The notes under the pieces are model-generated. The model had not been told where the DNA came from. It ran no database searches and worked only from the letters and a program-made list of their open reading frames with translations. 64,000 nucleotides of DNA from Actinomycetes bacterium (lineage in GTDB: Bacteria; Actinomycetota; Acidimicrobiia; Acidimicrobiales; Ilumatobacteraceae): assembly GCA_029782355.1 (NCBI GenBank), contig JAKOUY010000016.1, positions 62,001-126,000 on the forward strand, written 5' to 3'. Every line of letters begins with the position of its first letter. The first letter of the stretch is position 1. A program made the translations under genes and the position numbers. Shown here in pieces: positions 35,524-43,445 of this stretch.

Positions 35524-36901
35524 GGTGTGGCAACCTTGGCACGTGGACCCGGCCGCCGAAGACACCGGGGTCCTGGTCCGGGGCGACGTCGTGACGATGG
35601 CGGGCGGGACCGCCGAGGTCCGGTCCGGCGCGGCCGTGTGGATCTGTGGGCCACGGATCGGCGCCGTCGGTCCGTGGGACGAGCTGCGCGCCGCCCATCC
35701 GCGCGCCGACGTCGTCGGCGACGGCCGCGGGCTGGTCACGCCGGGGTTGATCAACGCCCATCAGCACCTGACCGGCGACCGCCTGGTGGCCAGCTGCATC
35801 CCCGAGGCGATCAGCAGCGAGGAAGCCATCTTCGGCTGGGCGGTGCCGGTGCACGACGCGCACACCGCTGACGACGACGAGCTGTCGGCCACCCTGGCCG
35901 CCGTGGCCGCGGTGACCAACGGCGTGACCTGCACGGTGGAGGCGGGCACGGTGGCCCACCCGGAGCGGGTGGCCGCGGCGGTCCAGCGGGTGGGCATGCG
36001 CACGATGCTGGGCCGGTGGGGGTGGGACGCCGAGGGCGTGCCCTTCGGCGCCCCGGCCGACGAGGTGCTCGATGCCCAGCGCCGCCTGGCCGAGCGCTAC
36101 CCCCCCGGCGGCCTGGTCCAGGCCTGGGTCACGCTCGTCGGCCACGACCTGGTCAGCGACGAGCTGTTCGCCGGCGCCGCCGACCTGGCCAGGCGGTTGG
36201 GAACCGGGCTGACCTTCCACATGAGCCCGCACGACCGCGACGCCGCGGCGTTCCTGGCGCGCACCGGGCAGCGCCCATTGGTGCACCTCGACCAGCTCGG
36301 CGTGCTGGGCCGCAACGTCCTCGTGGCCCACGCCGTGCACCTCGACGACGGCGAGGTGTCCGCCATCGCCACCAGCGGAACCGCCGTCGCCGCCTGCCCG
36401 TGGGCCTACCTGCGCCTGGCCCAGGGCGTGACCCGTGCCGGGCGCTACGCCGAGCTGGTCCGCGCCGGTGCTCGCCTGGCGGTGGGGTGCGACTCGGAGA
36501 ACGCCGGCGATGCGGTCGACGTGCTGCGCGCCGCGGCGCTGCTGGTCGGCCTGCTGCGCGACGGGTCCGGGGATGCCACCCTGGCCACCGCCGCCGACGG
36601 CCTGGCGATGGCCACCTGCCGCGGGGCCGAGGCCATCGGGCTGGGGGGGATCACCGGGACCATCGAGGTCGGCCGGGCCGCCGACGTCGTCCTCCACGAC
36701 CGGCGCGGCCCGCAGTTCGTGCCGCCGTCCACCGACCCCGTCCGCCAGCTGCTGTGGGCCAGCGACGGTCGCTCGGTGGCGGACGTGTGGGTCGCCGGCC
36801 GGCGGGTCGTGGCCGACGGCCGTTGCGTGACCGTCGACCTCGACGCCCTGCGCGCCGAGGCCGTCGAACGCCGCGATCACCTCCTGCGCGCCCGCCTCTG
36901 A
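35522..36901 (+). CDS. TRZ/ATZ-type amidohydrolase (copy 1)
   Basis: A 459-aa TIM-barrel metal hydrolase of the cytosine/guanine-deaminase-like group. Metal ligands are His80/His82 (INAHQHLTGD), His233 (FHMSPHD), His270 (LVAHAVHLDD) and Asp324 (CDSENAGD); IEVGRAADVVLHD marks the C-terminal beta sandwich. These enzymes deaminate purines, pterins or triazines, or remove a halogen or alkylamine. I start at ATG 35522, which has GGAGG 11 nt upstream; GTG 35543 is possible. The start then overlaps the divergent Rieske start by two bases. Confidence 0.83.
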   Translation: MVWQPWHVDPAAEDTGVLVRGDVVTMAGGTAEVRSGAAVWICGPRIGAVGPWDELRAAHPRADVVGDGRGLVTPGLINAHQHLTGDRLVASCIPEAISSEEAIFGWAVPVHDAHTADDDELSATLAAVAAVTNGVTCTVEAGTVAHPERVAAAVQRVGMRTMLGRWGWDAEGVPFGAPADEVLDAQRRLAERYPPGGLVQAWVTLVGHDLVSDELFAGAADLARRLGTGLTFHMSPHDRDAAAFLARTGQRPLVHLDQLGVLGRNVLVAHAVHLDDGEVSAIATSGTAVAACPWAYLRLAQGVTRAGRYAELVRAGARLAVGCDSENAGDAVDVLRAAALLVGLLRDGSGDATLATAADGLAMATCRGAEAIGLGGITGTIEVGRAADVVLHDRRGPQFVPPSTDPVRQLLWASDGRSVADVWVAGRRVVADGRCVTVDLDALRAEAVERRDHLLRARL

Positions 36902-36942
36902 CCCCGAGGCACCCCACCCCCGCCTCCGCCCTGAGCCCGAGG

Positions 36943-36983
36943 TGATCAGCGAAGGTCGGCATGGCGCCGACATTCGCTGATCA
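36943..36983 (+). terminator. 3' palindromic element, copy A
   Basis: An 18-bp inverted repeat with one mismatch (arms 36943-36960 and 36966-36983) and the loop ATGGC, 41 bp after the amidohydrolase stop. The right arm GCCGACATTCGCTGATCA is identical to 42424-42441, where the same element follows the ABC-permease gene on the other strand. It is probably a terminator of a dispersed family. Confidence 0.7.
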
Positions 36984-37049
36984 GTTGCCGTGCGAGGGAC
37001 CGAGCGGGAGCCGGACGGGGCGTGGTGGCAGGGCACCTCGCCGATCCCA

Positions 37050-37062
37050 ATGGTCAGACCAT
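37050..37062 (+). promoter_or_regulatory. GntR/FCD operator, site 1
   Basis: Perfect palindrome ATGGTC-A-GACCAT followed by CAGTCCA, 25 bp before the first gene of the plus-strand operon. It fits the FadR-subfamily operator core TGGTCxGACCA. The same 20-base string, differing only in the central base, stands before the VOC gene at 53.9 kb. The likely ligand-responsive regulator is the GntR gene 52750-53448. Confidence 0.8.
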
Positions 37063-37087
37063 CAGTCCATCGTGGTACTGTTCGGCC

Positions 37088-37579
37088 ATGGCGACACCGA
37101 ACACCCTGATCTTCGTCGACATCCCCGCCGACGACACCAACGCGGCCGGTGAGTTCTACCACCGGGTCTTCGGCTGGGAGGTCGAGGGCCGCCCGGCCGG
37201 CGTCTTCCACCGCATCGTCCCTGGTGGGTTCTTCGCCGGGCCGGACGGCAACGACAGCGAGGTCGGCAACCTGCACCTGGGCATCTACGCGGTCGGCAAC
37301 GCCCGGCCGCACCCCGACCCGGCCGGCGTCGAGCCCCGCCAGCTGAACCGCAGCGGCCGAGCCCTGCGGCTGTGGATCCTGGTCAGCGACGACGACAGCG
37401 AGGACGCCATCCTGCAGCGCGCCGAGGACAACGGGGCGACGGTGCTGTGGCGGCATCACTACTGGAAGGAGTTCAACGGGTTCAACGGGGCCTTCGAGGA
37501 TCCGTGGGGCAACACGATCGTGCTGTGGACCAAGGGTGGCGACGACCCGCAGATTCCCGAGGGGTTCACCCGTGAGTAG
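37088..37579 (+). CDS. VOC-fold protein without obvious metal site
   Basis: A 163-aa glyoxalase/bleomycin-resistance-fold protein with two babbb modules: LIFVDIPADDTNAAGEFYHR then ALRLWILVSDDDSEDAILQR, ending FEDPWGNTIVLWTK. The first-strand metal His is replaced (IFVDIP), and no clear His-Glu pair remains, so it may bind a substrate without being a metal dioxygenase. First gene of a five-gene operon under the GntR operator; the next gene overlaps its end by 8 nt. Confidence 0.72.
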   Translation: MATPNTLIFVDIPADDTNAAGEFYHRVFGWEVEGRPAGVFHRIVPGGFFAGPDGNDSEVGNLHLGIYAVGNARPHPDPAGVEPRQLNRSGRALRLWILVSDDDSEDAILQRAEDNGATVLWRHHYWKEFNGFNGAFEDPWGNTIVLWTKGGDDPQIPEGFTRE

Positions 37580-38051
37580 CGACACCGCCCGGCACTCCCT
37601 GCTGCCCACCCAGCCGCGCTGGACGCACATCGCGCTCCCGGCGACCGACATCGATGCCACCATCGCCTGGTACGAGCGGTACACGCCGTTGCGCCTGCTG
37701 GACCGCCGCGAGGATGCCGACGGCTACGGCGCCTGGCTCGGCCACCCGGACATGGGCGACAAGCCGTTCGTCCTCGTGCTGGTCAGCTTCTTCCGCGACC
37801 AGGACAAGGGTCCGCAGCCGATCATGGCCCCCTTCGCCCACATCGGCATCGAGCTGCCCACCGAGCAGGCGGTGCGTGACGTGGCCGACATGGCCCGCGC
37901 CGACGGTTGCCTGGTCTGGGAGCCCCAGCAGATGCCCGACCCGATCGGGTACATCTGCGCCTGCACCGACCCGGACGGCAACATGATCGAGTTCAGCTAC
38001 GACCAGGGCGTGTACGAGAAGGCCCAGGAGGTCTGGGGCGCAGCCGGATGA
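37572..38051 (+). CDS. VOC-family metalloenzyme, possible extradiol dioxygenase or lyase
   Basis: A 159-aa VOC protein with a complete candidate metal triad: His19 (WTHIALP), His90 (FAHIGIEL) and Glu140 (DPDGNMIEFS). Such single-repeat VOC proteins include extradiol dioxygenases, glyoxalases and epimerases. GTG 37572 starts inside the end of the previous gene (8-nt overlap) and its stop overlaps the next start (ATGA), so it is translationally coupled on both sides. Confidence 0.77.
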   Translation: MSSDTARHSLLPTQPRWTHIALPATDIDATIAWYERYTPLRLLDRREDADGYGAWLGHPDMGDKPFVLVLVSFFRDQDKGPQPIMAPFAHIGIELPTEQAVRDVADMARADGCLVWEPQQMPDPIGYICACTDPDGNMIEFSYDQGVYEKAQEVWGAAG

Positions 38052-39082
38052 AGGCCCTGCGCTACCACCAGCCCGGTGGGCCGGAGGTCCTGCGCTACGA
38101 GGAGGTCCCCGACCCGGTCCCCGGCCGGCGCGATGTGGTGATCCGCGTGGCGGCCACGGCGCTGAACCGCCTCGACGTCGTCCAGCGCAACGGGTGGTAC
38201 ACCCTGCCCGGATTCGCCCTCCCGCACATCGCCGGCATGGACGTCGTGGGGGTCGTCGAGCAGGTTGGTGCCGACGTCACCACCGTGCGCCCCGGCGATC
38301 GGGTGGTCGTCGATCCGTCGCTGGCCGAGGTGCCCGACGGCTCCTCCCTGGCCGGCATGGGTGACCTGTACGGCGTGCTCGGCGTGGTCGGTGCCACGGT
38401 CGACGGGGGCTACGCCGAGCGATGCCTGGCGCCGGAGACCCACGTCCATCAGGTGCCCGACTCGATGGCGTGGGAACACGCGGTGAGCTTCCCCACGGCG
38501 TGGATGACGGCGTGGCACGCGCTGTTCCCCGTCGGCGCGCTGGCAGCCGGCGAGACGGTGATGATCCACGCCGCCGGCAGCGGAGTGTCCACCGCGGCCA
38601 TCCAGCTGGCCAAGCACGCCGGAGCCACCGTGCTGGCCACCGCGGGGAACGACGAGAAGTGCGCCAAGGCCCTGGCCCTCGGGGCCGACGCAGTGCTGAA
38701 CAACCGCACGGGCGACCTCATCGCCTGGGCCCGCGAGCACACCGCCGGCGCCGGGGTCCAGCTGGTGCTCGACCATGTCGGCCCGGCGCTGTGGGAGGCC
38801 TCGCTGTTCGCCCTGGCGCCGCGTGGTCGCCTGGTGAACTGCGGCAACACCACCGGTGACACGGCCACGATCCCCTCGCTGGGCCACCTGTTCCACCTCG
38901 GCCTGCGCATCCTCGGCTCCGACCCGTACCGCTACGACGAGTTCGCCGAGGCCTGGGCGGTGTTCTGCGCCGGCTCGTTCCAGACGCCGGTCGAGCGGGT
39001 CGTCCCGCTGGCCGAGGGCGCCGAGGCCCAGCGCCAGCTGGAGCGAGGTGAGGTGTTCGGCAAGCTGATCCTCGCGCCGTGA
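38048..39082 (+). CDS. MDR-family (quinone oxidoreductase-like) dehydrogenase
   Basis: A 344-aa medium-chain reductase: GroES-like domain (MKALRYHQPGGPEVLRYEEV, NRLDVVQRNGWY, HIAGMDVVGVVEQVG) and Rossmann domain with HAAGSGVSTAAIQLAKHAGA. Structural-zinc cysteines are absent, as in NADPH:quinone oxidoreductases and enoyl reductases. In this operon it probably reduces an enone or oxidises an alcohol formed from the catabolic substrate. ATGA overlap with the VOC gene upstream; 11 bp to the methyltransferase gene. Confidence 0.82.
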   Translation: MKALRYHQPGGPEVLRYEEVPDPVPGRRDVVIRVAATALNRLDVVQRNGWYTLPGFALPHIAGMDVVGVVEQVGADVTTVRPGDRVVVDPSLAEVPDGSSLAGMGDLYGVLGVVGATVDGGYAERCLAPETHVHQVPDSMAWEHAVSFPTAWMTAWHALFPVGALAAGETVMIHAAGSGVSTAAIQLAKHAGATVLATAGNDEKCAKALALGADAVLNNRTGDLIAWAREHTAGAGVQLVLDHVGPALWEASLFALAPRGRLVNCGNTTGDTATIPSLGHLFHLGLRILGSDPYRYDEFAEAWAVFCAGSFQTPVERVVPLAEGAEAQRQLERGEVFGKLILAP

Positions 39083-39093
39083 CCCACTGACCG

Positions 39094-40170
39094 ATGTCCA
39101 CCGACTCGCCGTACCCGGAGCTGAAGAAGACCCACACGATGGCCCGCGCCGGGCGGCCGTGGCGGGACCGCAAGCCGCCGCCGGCCGGTCCGGTGTGGGC
39201 GGTGATCCAGGGCTTCGGGTCGTACTGGGCGTTGGTCAGCGCCGTCGAGTTGGGCGTGTTCGACGCCCTCACGGATGGTCCCCGGGGGATCGACGACCTG
39301 GCTGAGCAACTGGCGGTGTCGGCACGGCCGCTGACCCACCTGTGCGACGTGATGGTCGCCTTCGGGTTCCTCGACCAGCTCGACGACGTCTACGAGCTGA
39401 CCGAGACCGCCGAGCGCTACCTGTGCACCGATGGGGCGGCGTCGATGGCGGCACTCATCCGCGTCGCCCCCGGGCCGCACGCCAACTGGGAACGGCTGGC
39501 GGAGACGGTGCGTGCCGGGCAGGCGCCGACCCCGATCGACGACGACCCGGCGGCCTTCTACGGCCCGCTGGTCGCGGCCACCTTCGCCACCCAGCTACGC
39601 GCCGCCACCCGGCTCGGCCTGCGGCTCGGGTGGGCTCGCCGCCCCGGCCTGCGGGTGGTCGACCTCGGGGCCGGGCGGGCACCGTGGAGCATCGCGGTCC
39701 TCGAGCAGTCCGCCGGGTCGACCGCCGTCGTCAACGACCTCCCCGGCGTCATCGAGGACGCCGCCGCCGAGCTTGCCCGGCGCGGCCTGACCGAGCGGGT
39801 CGAGCTCCGGTCGGGTGAGGCCCACCGACTCGACCTCGCGCCGGAATCGGCCGACCTCGTGGTGCTCGGGCACCTGCTGCGCACCGAGGGCGAGGCCCGC
39901 AGCCGCCTGCTGCTGGACGCCGCCTGGCAAGCGCTGGAGGCGGGTGGGCAGGTGATCGTGGCCGACTACTTCGCCGACGACGAGCGCACCGCCCGCCCCT
40001 TCGGGGTGCACATGGGGCTGACGATGTTGGCCAACACCCGCCGCGGCGGCGTGCTGACCCACGGCCAGGTCGCCGGCTGGCTCGCCGCAGCCGGGTTCTC
40101 CGACATCCGCCTGCTGGAACCGATCGGTTTCAACCTGGCCTACGTGGCCACTAAAGGAGCACGTCCATGA
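39094..40170 (+). CDS. SAM-dependent methyltransferase with winged-helix dimerisation domain
   Basis: A 358-aa protein of the O-methyltransferase (Methyltransf_2) type. The N-terminal winged-helix dimerisation domain (about 40-112) has ALVSAVELGVFDALTDGPRG and FLDQLDDVYELTETAERYL. The SAM site is RVVDLGAGRAPWS (DLGAG at 190-194), followed by VVNDLPGVIEDAA and DLVVLGHLLRTEG. The usual His general base of plant-type enzymes is plausible in the GHLLRTEGE segment. A methyltransferase within a degradative operon is unexpected; it may shield an intermediate or transfer methyls released by demethylation. Stop overlaps the next start (ATGA). Confidence 0.8.
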   Translation: MSTDSPYPELKKTHTMARAGRPWRDRKPPPAGPVWAVIQGFGSYWALVSAVELGVFDALTDGPRGIDDLAEQLAVSARPLTHLCDVMVAFGFLDQLDDVYELTETAERYLCTDGAASMAALIRVAPGPHANWERLAETVRAGQAPTPIDDDPAAFYGPLVAATFATQLRAATRLGLRLGWARRPGLRVVDLGAGRAPWSIAVLEQSAGSTAVVNDLPGVIEDAAAELARRGLTERVELRSGEAHRLDLAPESADLVVLGHLLRTEGEARSRLLLDAAWQALEAGGQVIVADYFADDERTARPFGVHMGLTMLANTRRGGVLTHGQVAGWLAAAGFSDIRLLEPIGFNLAYVATKGARP

Positions 40171-41576
40171 ACCCGCCGACCGAGACCTCGCCGCAGCCCT
40201 GCGACCTGCTGGTCCACGGCTCGCACGTCGTGACGATGAACGCCGGCCGGGACGTGATCCGTCACGGGGCGGTGGCGGTGCGCGGCACCGAGATCGTCGC
40301 GGTCGGCAAGACCGACGAGCTGCGGCGGCGGTTCGCTCCGGCCCGGGAGGTGGGCGGGGGGCACCACGTGGTCACGCCCGGGTTGGTCAACACCCACATC
40401 CACGTGACCGGTGAGCCGCTGACCCGTGGGTACGTCCCCGATGACACCCCGTTCGTCGAGAACGTCTTCGAGTGGCTGTGCCCGCTGTACAGCGTGTACG
40501 ACGCGGCCGAGGAGCGGACCTCGGCGCAGCTGGCCGCGGTGGAGATGCTGCGCAGCGGGACGACGACCTTCCTCGAAGCCGGCACGATCCGCTTCCTCGA
40601 CGAGGTGGTCGACGGCCTGGTCCAGACCGGCATCCGCGCCCGCGTCGGACAGTGGGTGTGGGACCTCCCGCCCGAACCCGGCGTCTACCGCCAGACCACC
40701 GATCAGGCCATCGCTCATCTCGCCGAGCAACTCGATCGCCATCGCAGCCACGCCGGCGGTCGGGTGGCGGCGTGGAGCATCCTGGTCGGCCACACCACGT
40801 GCAGCGATCCGCTGTGGCGGGCCGCCAAGGCGCTGGCCGACCAGCACGGGGTCGGGCTGAGCTTCCACATGAGCCCGGCTCAGCTCGATCCGGACGGGTT
40901 CATCGCCGAGTTCGGCCAGCGCCCGATGGTCCATCTGGCCGAGCTCGGTGTGCTCGACCGCAACGTGGCGATGACCCACGTGGTGCGCATCGACGAGCAG
41001 GAGCTGGGGCTCATCGCTGCCAGCGGGGCCAGCGTGGTGCACTGCCCGACCACCGCGCTGAAGGTCAGCTACGGCGTCACCCAGGTGGGCCGGTTCCCGG
41101 AGATGGTCCAGCGCGGCATCAACGTGTCGATCGGCACCGACGGGAACAACGCCTCGAACTACAGCGACCTGATGCGCGCCACCTATCTGGTCGCCGGGCT
41201 GTTCAAGGACGCCCGCACCGATCCGCAGATGTTCCCGGCCGAGACTGCCCTGGAGATGGCCACGCTGGGCGGGGCACGCACGATGCTCCTCGACCAGCAG
41301 ATCGGCTCGCTGGAGGTGGGCAAGCGCGCCGATCTGGTGGTCCACGACACCGACCGACCGGAGTGGCGGCCGCTGCTGAACGTGGTCAACCAGTTGGTGT
41401 GGAGTGCCGACGGCCGCAGCGTCGACACCGTCGTGGTCGACGGGGCCGTGGTGGTCGAGCACGGCCACTGCACCACCGTCGACGAGGAGCGGTTGTGGGC
41501 CGACGCCCAGCGGATGGGCGAGTCGATCACCGCCCGCAGCGGCCTGCCGGATCGGGCCAAGTTCCCGACCTGGTGA
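40167..41576 (+). CDS. TRZ/ATZ-type amidohydrolase (copy 2)
   Basis: A 469-aa TIM-barrel amidohydrolase, paralogue of copy 1. Metal ligands are His77/His79 (VNTHIHVTGE), His234 (FHMSPAQ), His271 (MTHVVRID) and Asp325 (IGTDGNNAS). VHCPTTALKVSYG resembles the substrate loop of triazine hydrolases and thiomethyladenosine/guanine deaminases. Strong ribosome-binding site AAAGGAG before ATG 40167, and ATGA overlap with the methyltransferase. The two copies may deaminate successive intermediates. Confidence 0.87.
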   Translation: MNPPTETSPQPCDLLVHGSHVVTMNAGRDVIRHGAVAVRGTEIVAVGKTDELRRRFAPAREVGGGHHVVTPGLVNTHIHVTGEPLTRGYVPDDTPFVENVFEWLCPLYSVYDAAEERTSAQLAAVEMLRSGTTTFLEAGTIRFLDEVVDGLVQTGIRARVGQWVWDLPPEPGVYRQTTDQAIAHLAEQLDRHRSHAGGRVAAWSILVGHTTCSDPLWRAAKALADQHGVGLSFHMSPAQLDPDGFIAEFGQRPMVHLAELGVLDRNVAMTHVVRIDEQELGLIAASGASVVHCPTTALKVSYGVTQVGRFPEMVQRGINVSIGTDGNNASNYSDLMRATYLVAGLFKDARTDPQMFPAETALEMATLGGARTMLLDQQIGSLEVGKRADLVVHDTDRPEWRPLLNVVNQLVWSADGRSVDTVVVDGAVVVEHGHCTTVDEERLWADAQRMGESITARSGLPDRAKFPTW

Positions 41577-41610
41577 GCGGGCCGCAGCCACGTCGCCGCA
41601 CCGGCGGCGG

Positions 41611-42360
41611 TCAGGCCAGGCCGGCCTGGCGCTGGAACACGAGACTGTCCCAGTAGTCGGTGCGCCGGGTGATCAATCCACCGGCGATCTCGAAGTGCAT
41701 GCAGCCGGGCACGGCGACCGGGCGGCCGCCGACGGTGGCGTGCAGGGTGTAGGTGGCCGCGGCGCGGCCTCGCTCGGCGACGACGTCGTGGACCTCGTAG
41801 CGCAGGTCGGCCATCGAGGCCAGGAAGCCGGGCAGCCGTTCGGCGTACGCCGCCTTGCCGGAGCACCCGCTGCCCAGCGCGGCGGTGTGCTCGTTGACGA
41901 AGTCGTCGGCGACGCAGTCCAGCACCGGTCGGGGGTCGCCGGTGGCGAAGGCCGCCAGGTAGCGGCGGACCAGTGCCGCTGGTTGCTCGGCTCCGACGAA
42001 CAGGCAGAACGGATGCCCGGCCGGGTCGAGCATGACGCGCACGTCGTCCTGCGGTTGATGGGTCGCCAGGGTGGCCCCAGCCGCTTCGGCCTCCGCCACC
42101 GCCGCGGCGAGGTCGTCCACGGCCAGGTCGAGGTGCATCGACATCTGCTGCTGGCCCGGCCCGGCCGGCCACACGGGACGCTGGTAGTCCGCTTCCGTTT
42201 GGAAGGACAGCCCGGCCCCGCCGCGCGGATCGGCAAGCATGGTCCAGTCACCCTCGTCGTGGACGATCGGCCAACCGGTCAGCCTGGCGTAGAAGCCGGC
42301 CAGCGTGGCCGCATGCGGCGCGCCGAGGACCGTCCCCGCAACCCGCAACGGTGTCCCCAT
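41611..42360 (-). CDS. VOC-SnoaL fusion protein
   Basis: A 249-aa two-domain protein. Residues 1-120 are a VOC domain (LAGFYARLTGWPIVHDEG, MHLDLAVDDL, MLDPAGHPFCLF). Residues 128-245 look like a SnoaL/NTF2 polyketide-cyclase-like cone: LVRRYLAAFATGDP, VADDFVNEH, RYEVHDVVAERGRAAATYTL, FEIAGGLITRRTDYWD. Both folds bind small hydrophobic or cyclic compounds; the fusion suggests isomerisation or hydrolysis of a ring compound. ATG 42360 is preferred to a start 21 codons upstream because the upstream part overlaps palindromic element B. It converges with the amidohydrolase operon, 34 bp away. Confidence 0.75.
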   Translation of the reverse strand: MGTPLRVAGTVLGAPHAATLAGFYARLTGWPIVHDEGDWTMLADPRGGAGLSFQTEADYQRPVWPAGPGQQQMSMHLDLAVDDLAAAVAEAEAAGATLATHQPQDDVRVMLDPAGHPFCLFVGAEQPAALVRRYLAAFATGDPRPVLDCVADDFVNEHTAALGSGCSGKAAYAERLPGFLASMADLRYEVHDVVAERGRAAATYTLHATVGGRPVAVPGCMHFEIAGGLITRRTDYWDSLVFQRQAGLA

Positions 42361-42400
42361 CGCCGTCACGCTAGGCCCCGGCCGCCGCAACCCGGGCAAC

Positions 42401-42441
42401 TGATCATCGGATGTCGATGCCATGCCGACATTCGCTGATCA
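42401..42441 (-). terminator. 3' palindromic element, copy B
   Basis: Imperfect inverted repeat whose right arm 42424-42441 is identical to that of copy A. Read outwards from the permease gene (minus strand) it starts GTGATCAGCGAA and continues GTCGGCATG, the same direction relative to its upstream operon as copy A. It begins 69 bp after the permease stop. The opposite arm is less conserved (TGATCATCGGATGTCG). Confidence 0.6.
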
Positions 42442-42445
42442 CCTG

Positions 42446-42500
42446 GCGGGGGGGCGGGGAGAGGGGAGGAGGGGAGGGGGGAGGAGAAGGGGGGCTGGGG
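42446..42500 (+). repeat. G-rich purine tract with quadruplex potential
   Basis: About 55 bp on the plus strand almost entirely of G and A, with at least six runs of four or more G separated by one to five bases. This meets the usual G4 pattern with short loops. It lies in the 3' untranslated region of the ABC-permease gene (C-rich in that mRNA). Confidence 0.6.
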
Positions 42501-42509
42501 CTGCCGGGG

Positions 42510-43445
42510 TCAGGTGAGGCCGCGGAGGAAGGGTTGGGCGAGGGCTCGCGGTTGGCGGGTGCGGCGGGCGAAGATGGCGGTGATGCCGAGGGCGACGAGG
42601 TAGGGGAGGCTGGCGTTGAGCTGCGGGTTGATGTCGACCAACTTGGCCTGCTGGAAGGCGAAGAAGTAGCCGAACAGCAGGCAGCCGGCCACCGTGCCAC
42701 GCAACGTCCACCCGCCGAAGATCACCGCGGCGATGGCGATGATCCCCTTCAGGCCGACGTGGCCCGGCTCGTAGCCGTTGATGCCGATCTGGCCGAGGAC
42801 CAGGACCCCGCCGCCTAGCCCGCAGCACGCACCGGCGAACAGGATCGCCTGGCGCCGGCGGCGGTTGACGTGGATGCCGGACACGTCGGCGGCCTGCGGG
42901 TTGTCGCCCACGCTGCGGACCTCCAGGCCCCACCGGGTCCGGAACACCAGCCACCAGGCCAGGACCACCAGCGGCACGATCAGCAGCATCGGCCATGGCT
43001 GGCCGAACAGCGCCTGGCCCACCACCGGGATGCGGTGCAGCAGCGGGATCCGCCACGCCTTGGGAACTGGGGTGACGGCCTTCCAGCGGTGGTCGAGGAA
43101 CAGGGCCAGGCCGAGCACGAAGATGTTCAGCGTCAACCCGACGACGAACTGGTCGATGGTCAGGCGGTGGCTCAGCCAGGCCTGGGCGGACGACACCGCG
43201 GCACCGGCCAGCACGCCCACGGCGAGGGCCGCCGGGACGTTGTGCCAGGCGCCGACGGCCACCGCCGAGCTGTACGCCCCGCCGATCATGAACGACTCGA
43301 GCGAGATGTTCAGCGTGCCGGCGCGCTCGGCCACCCATTCGCCCACCGCAGCGAACGCCAGGATCACGGCGAATCGCACCGTCGACCCGTAGAGCGCAGC
43401 GGAGGAGAGGATGTCGCTGAGCGTGTTGGCCAGCATTCCCGTCAC
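42510..43445 (-). CDS. ABC importer permease, BMP/nucleoside type (second permease)
   Basis: A 311-aa permease of the branched-chain/nucleoside BPD_transp_2 family. It has about eight transmembrane helices and the segments ERAGTLNISLESFMIGGAYS, FVVGLTLNIFVLGLALFL, RSVGDNPQAADVSGIHV and GGVLVLGQIG. It forms the channel with the neighbouring permease. GTG 43445 overlaps the first permease stop (GTGA). Last gene of the importer operon; palindromic element B and a G-rich tract follow. Confidence 0.85.
   Translation of the reverse strand: MTGMLANTLSDILSSAALYGSTVRFAVILAFAAVGEWVAERAGTLNISLESFMIGGAYSSAVAVGAWHNVPAALAVGVLAGAAVSSAQAWLSHRLTIDQFVVGLTLNIFVLGLALFLDHRWKAVTPVPKAWRIPLLHRIPVVGQALFGQPWPMLLIVPLVVLAWWLVFRTRWGLEVRSVGDNPQAADVSGIHVNRRRRQAILFAGACCGLGGGVLVLGQIGINGYEPGHVGLKGIIAIAAVIFGGWTLRGTVAGCLLFGYFFAFQQAKLVDINPQLNASLPYLVALGITAIFARRTRQPRALAQPFLRGLT

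Noticed and set aside
33806-37684. Minus-strand open frame of 1292 codons
   Set aside because: Only the last 224 codons (PCD-VOC) have protein character; the rest is antisense to the amidohydrolase and VOC genes and to other-frame Rieske sequence.
36943-42441. Composite transposon bounded by the two palindromic elements
   Set aside because: The elements lie in inverted orientation relative to one another, behind gene ends, with no transposase and no target duplication; a terminator family explains them better.
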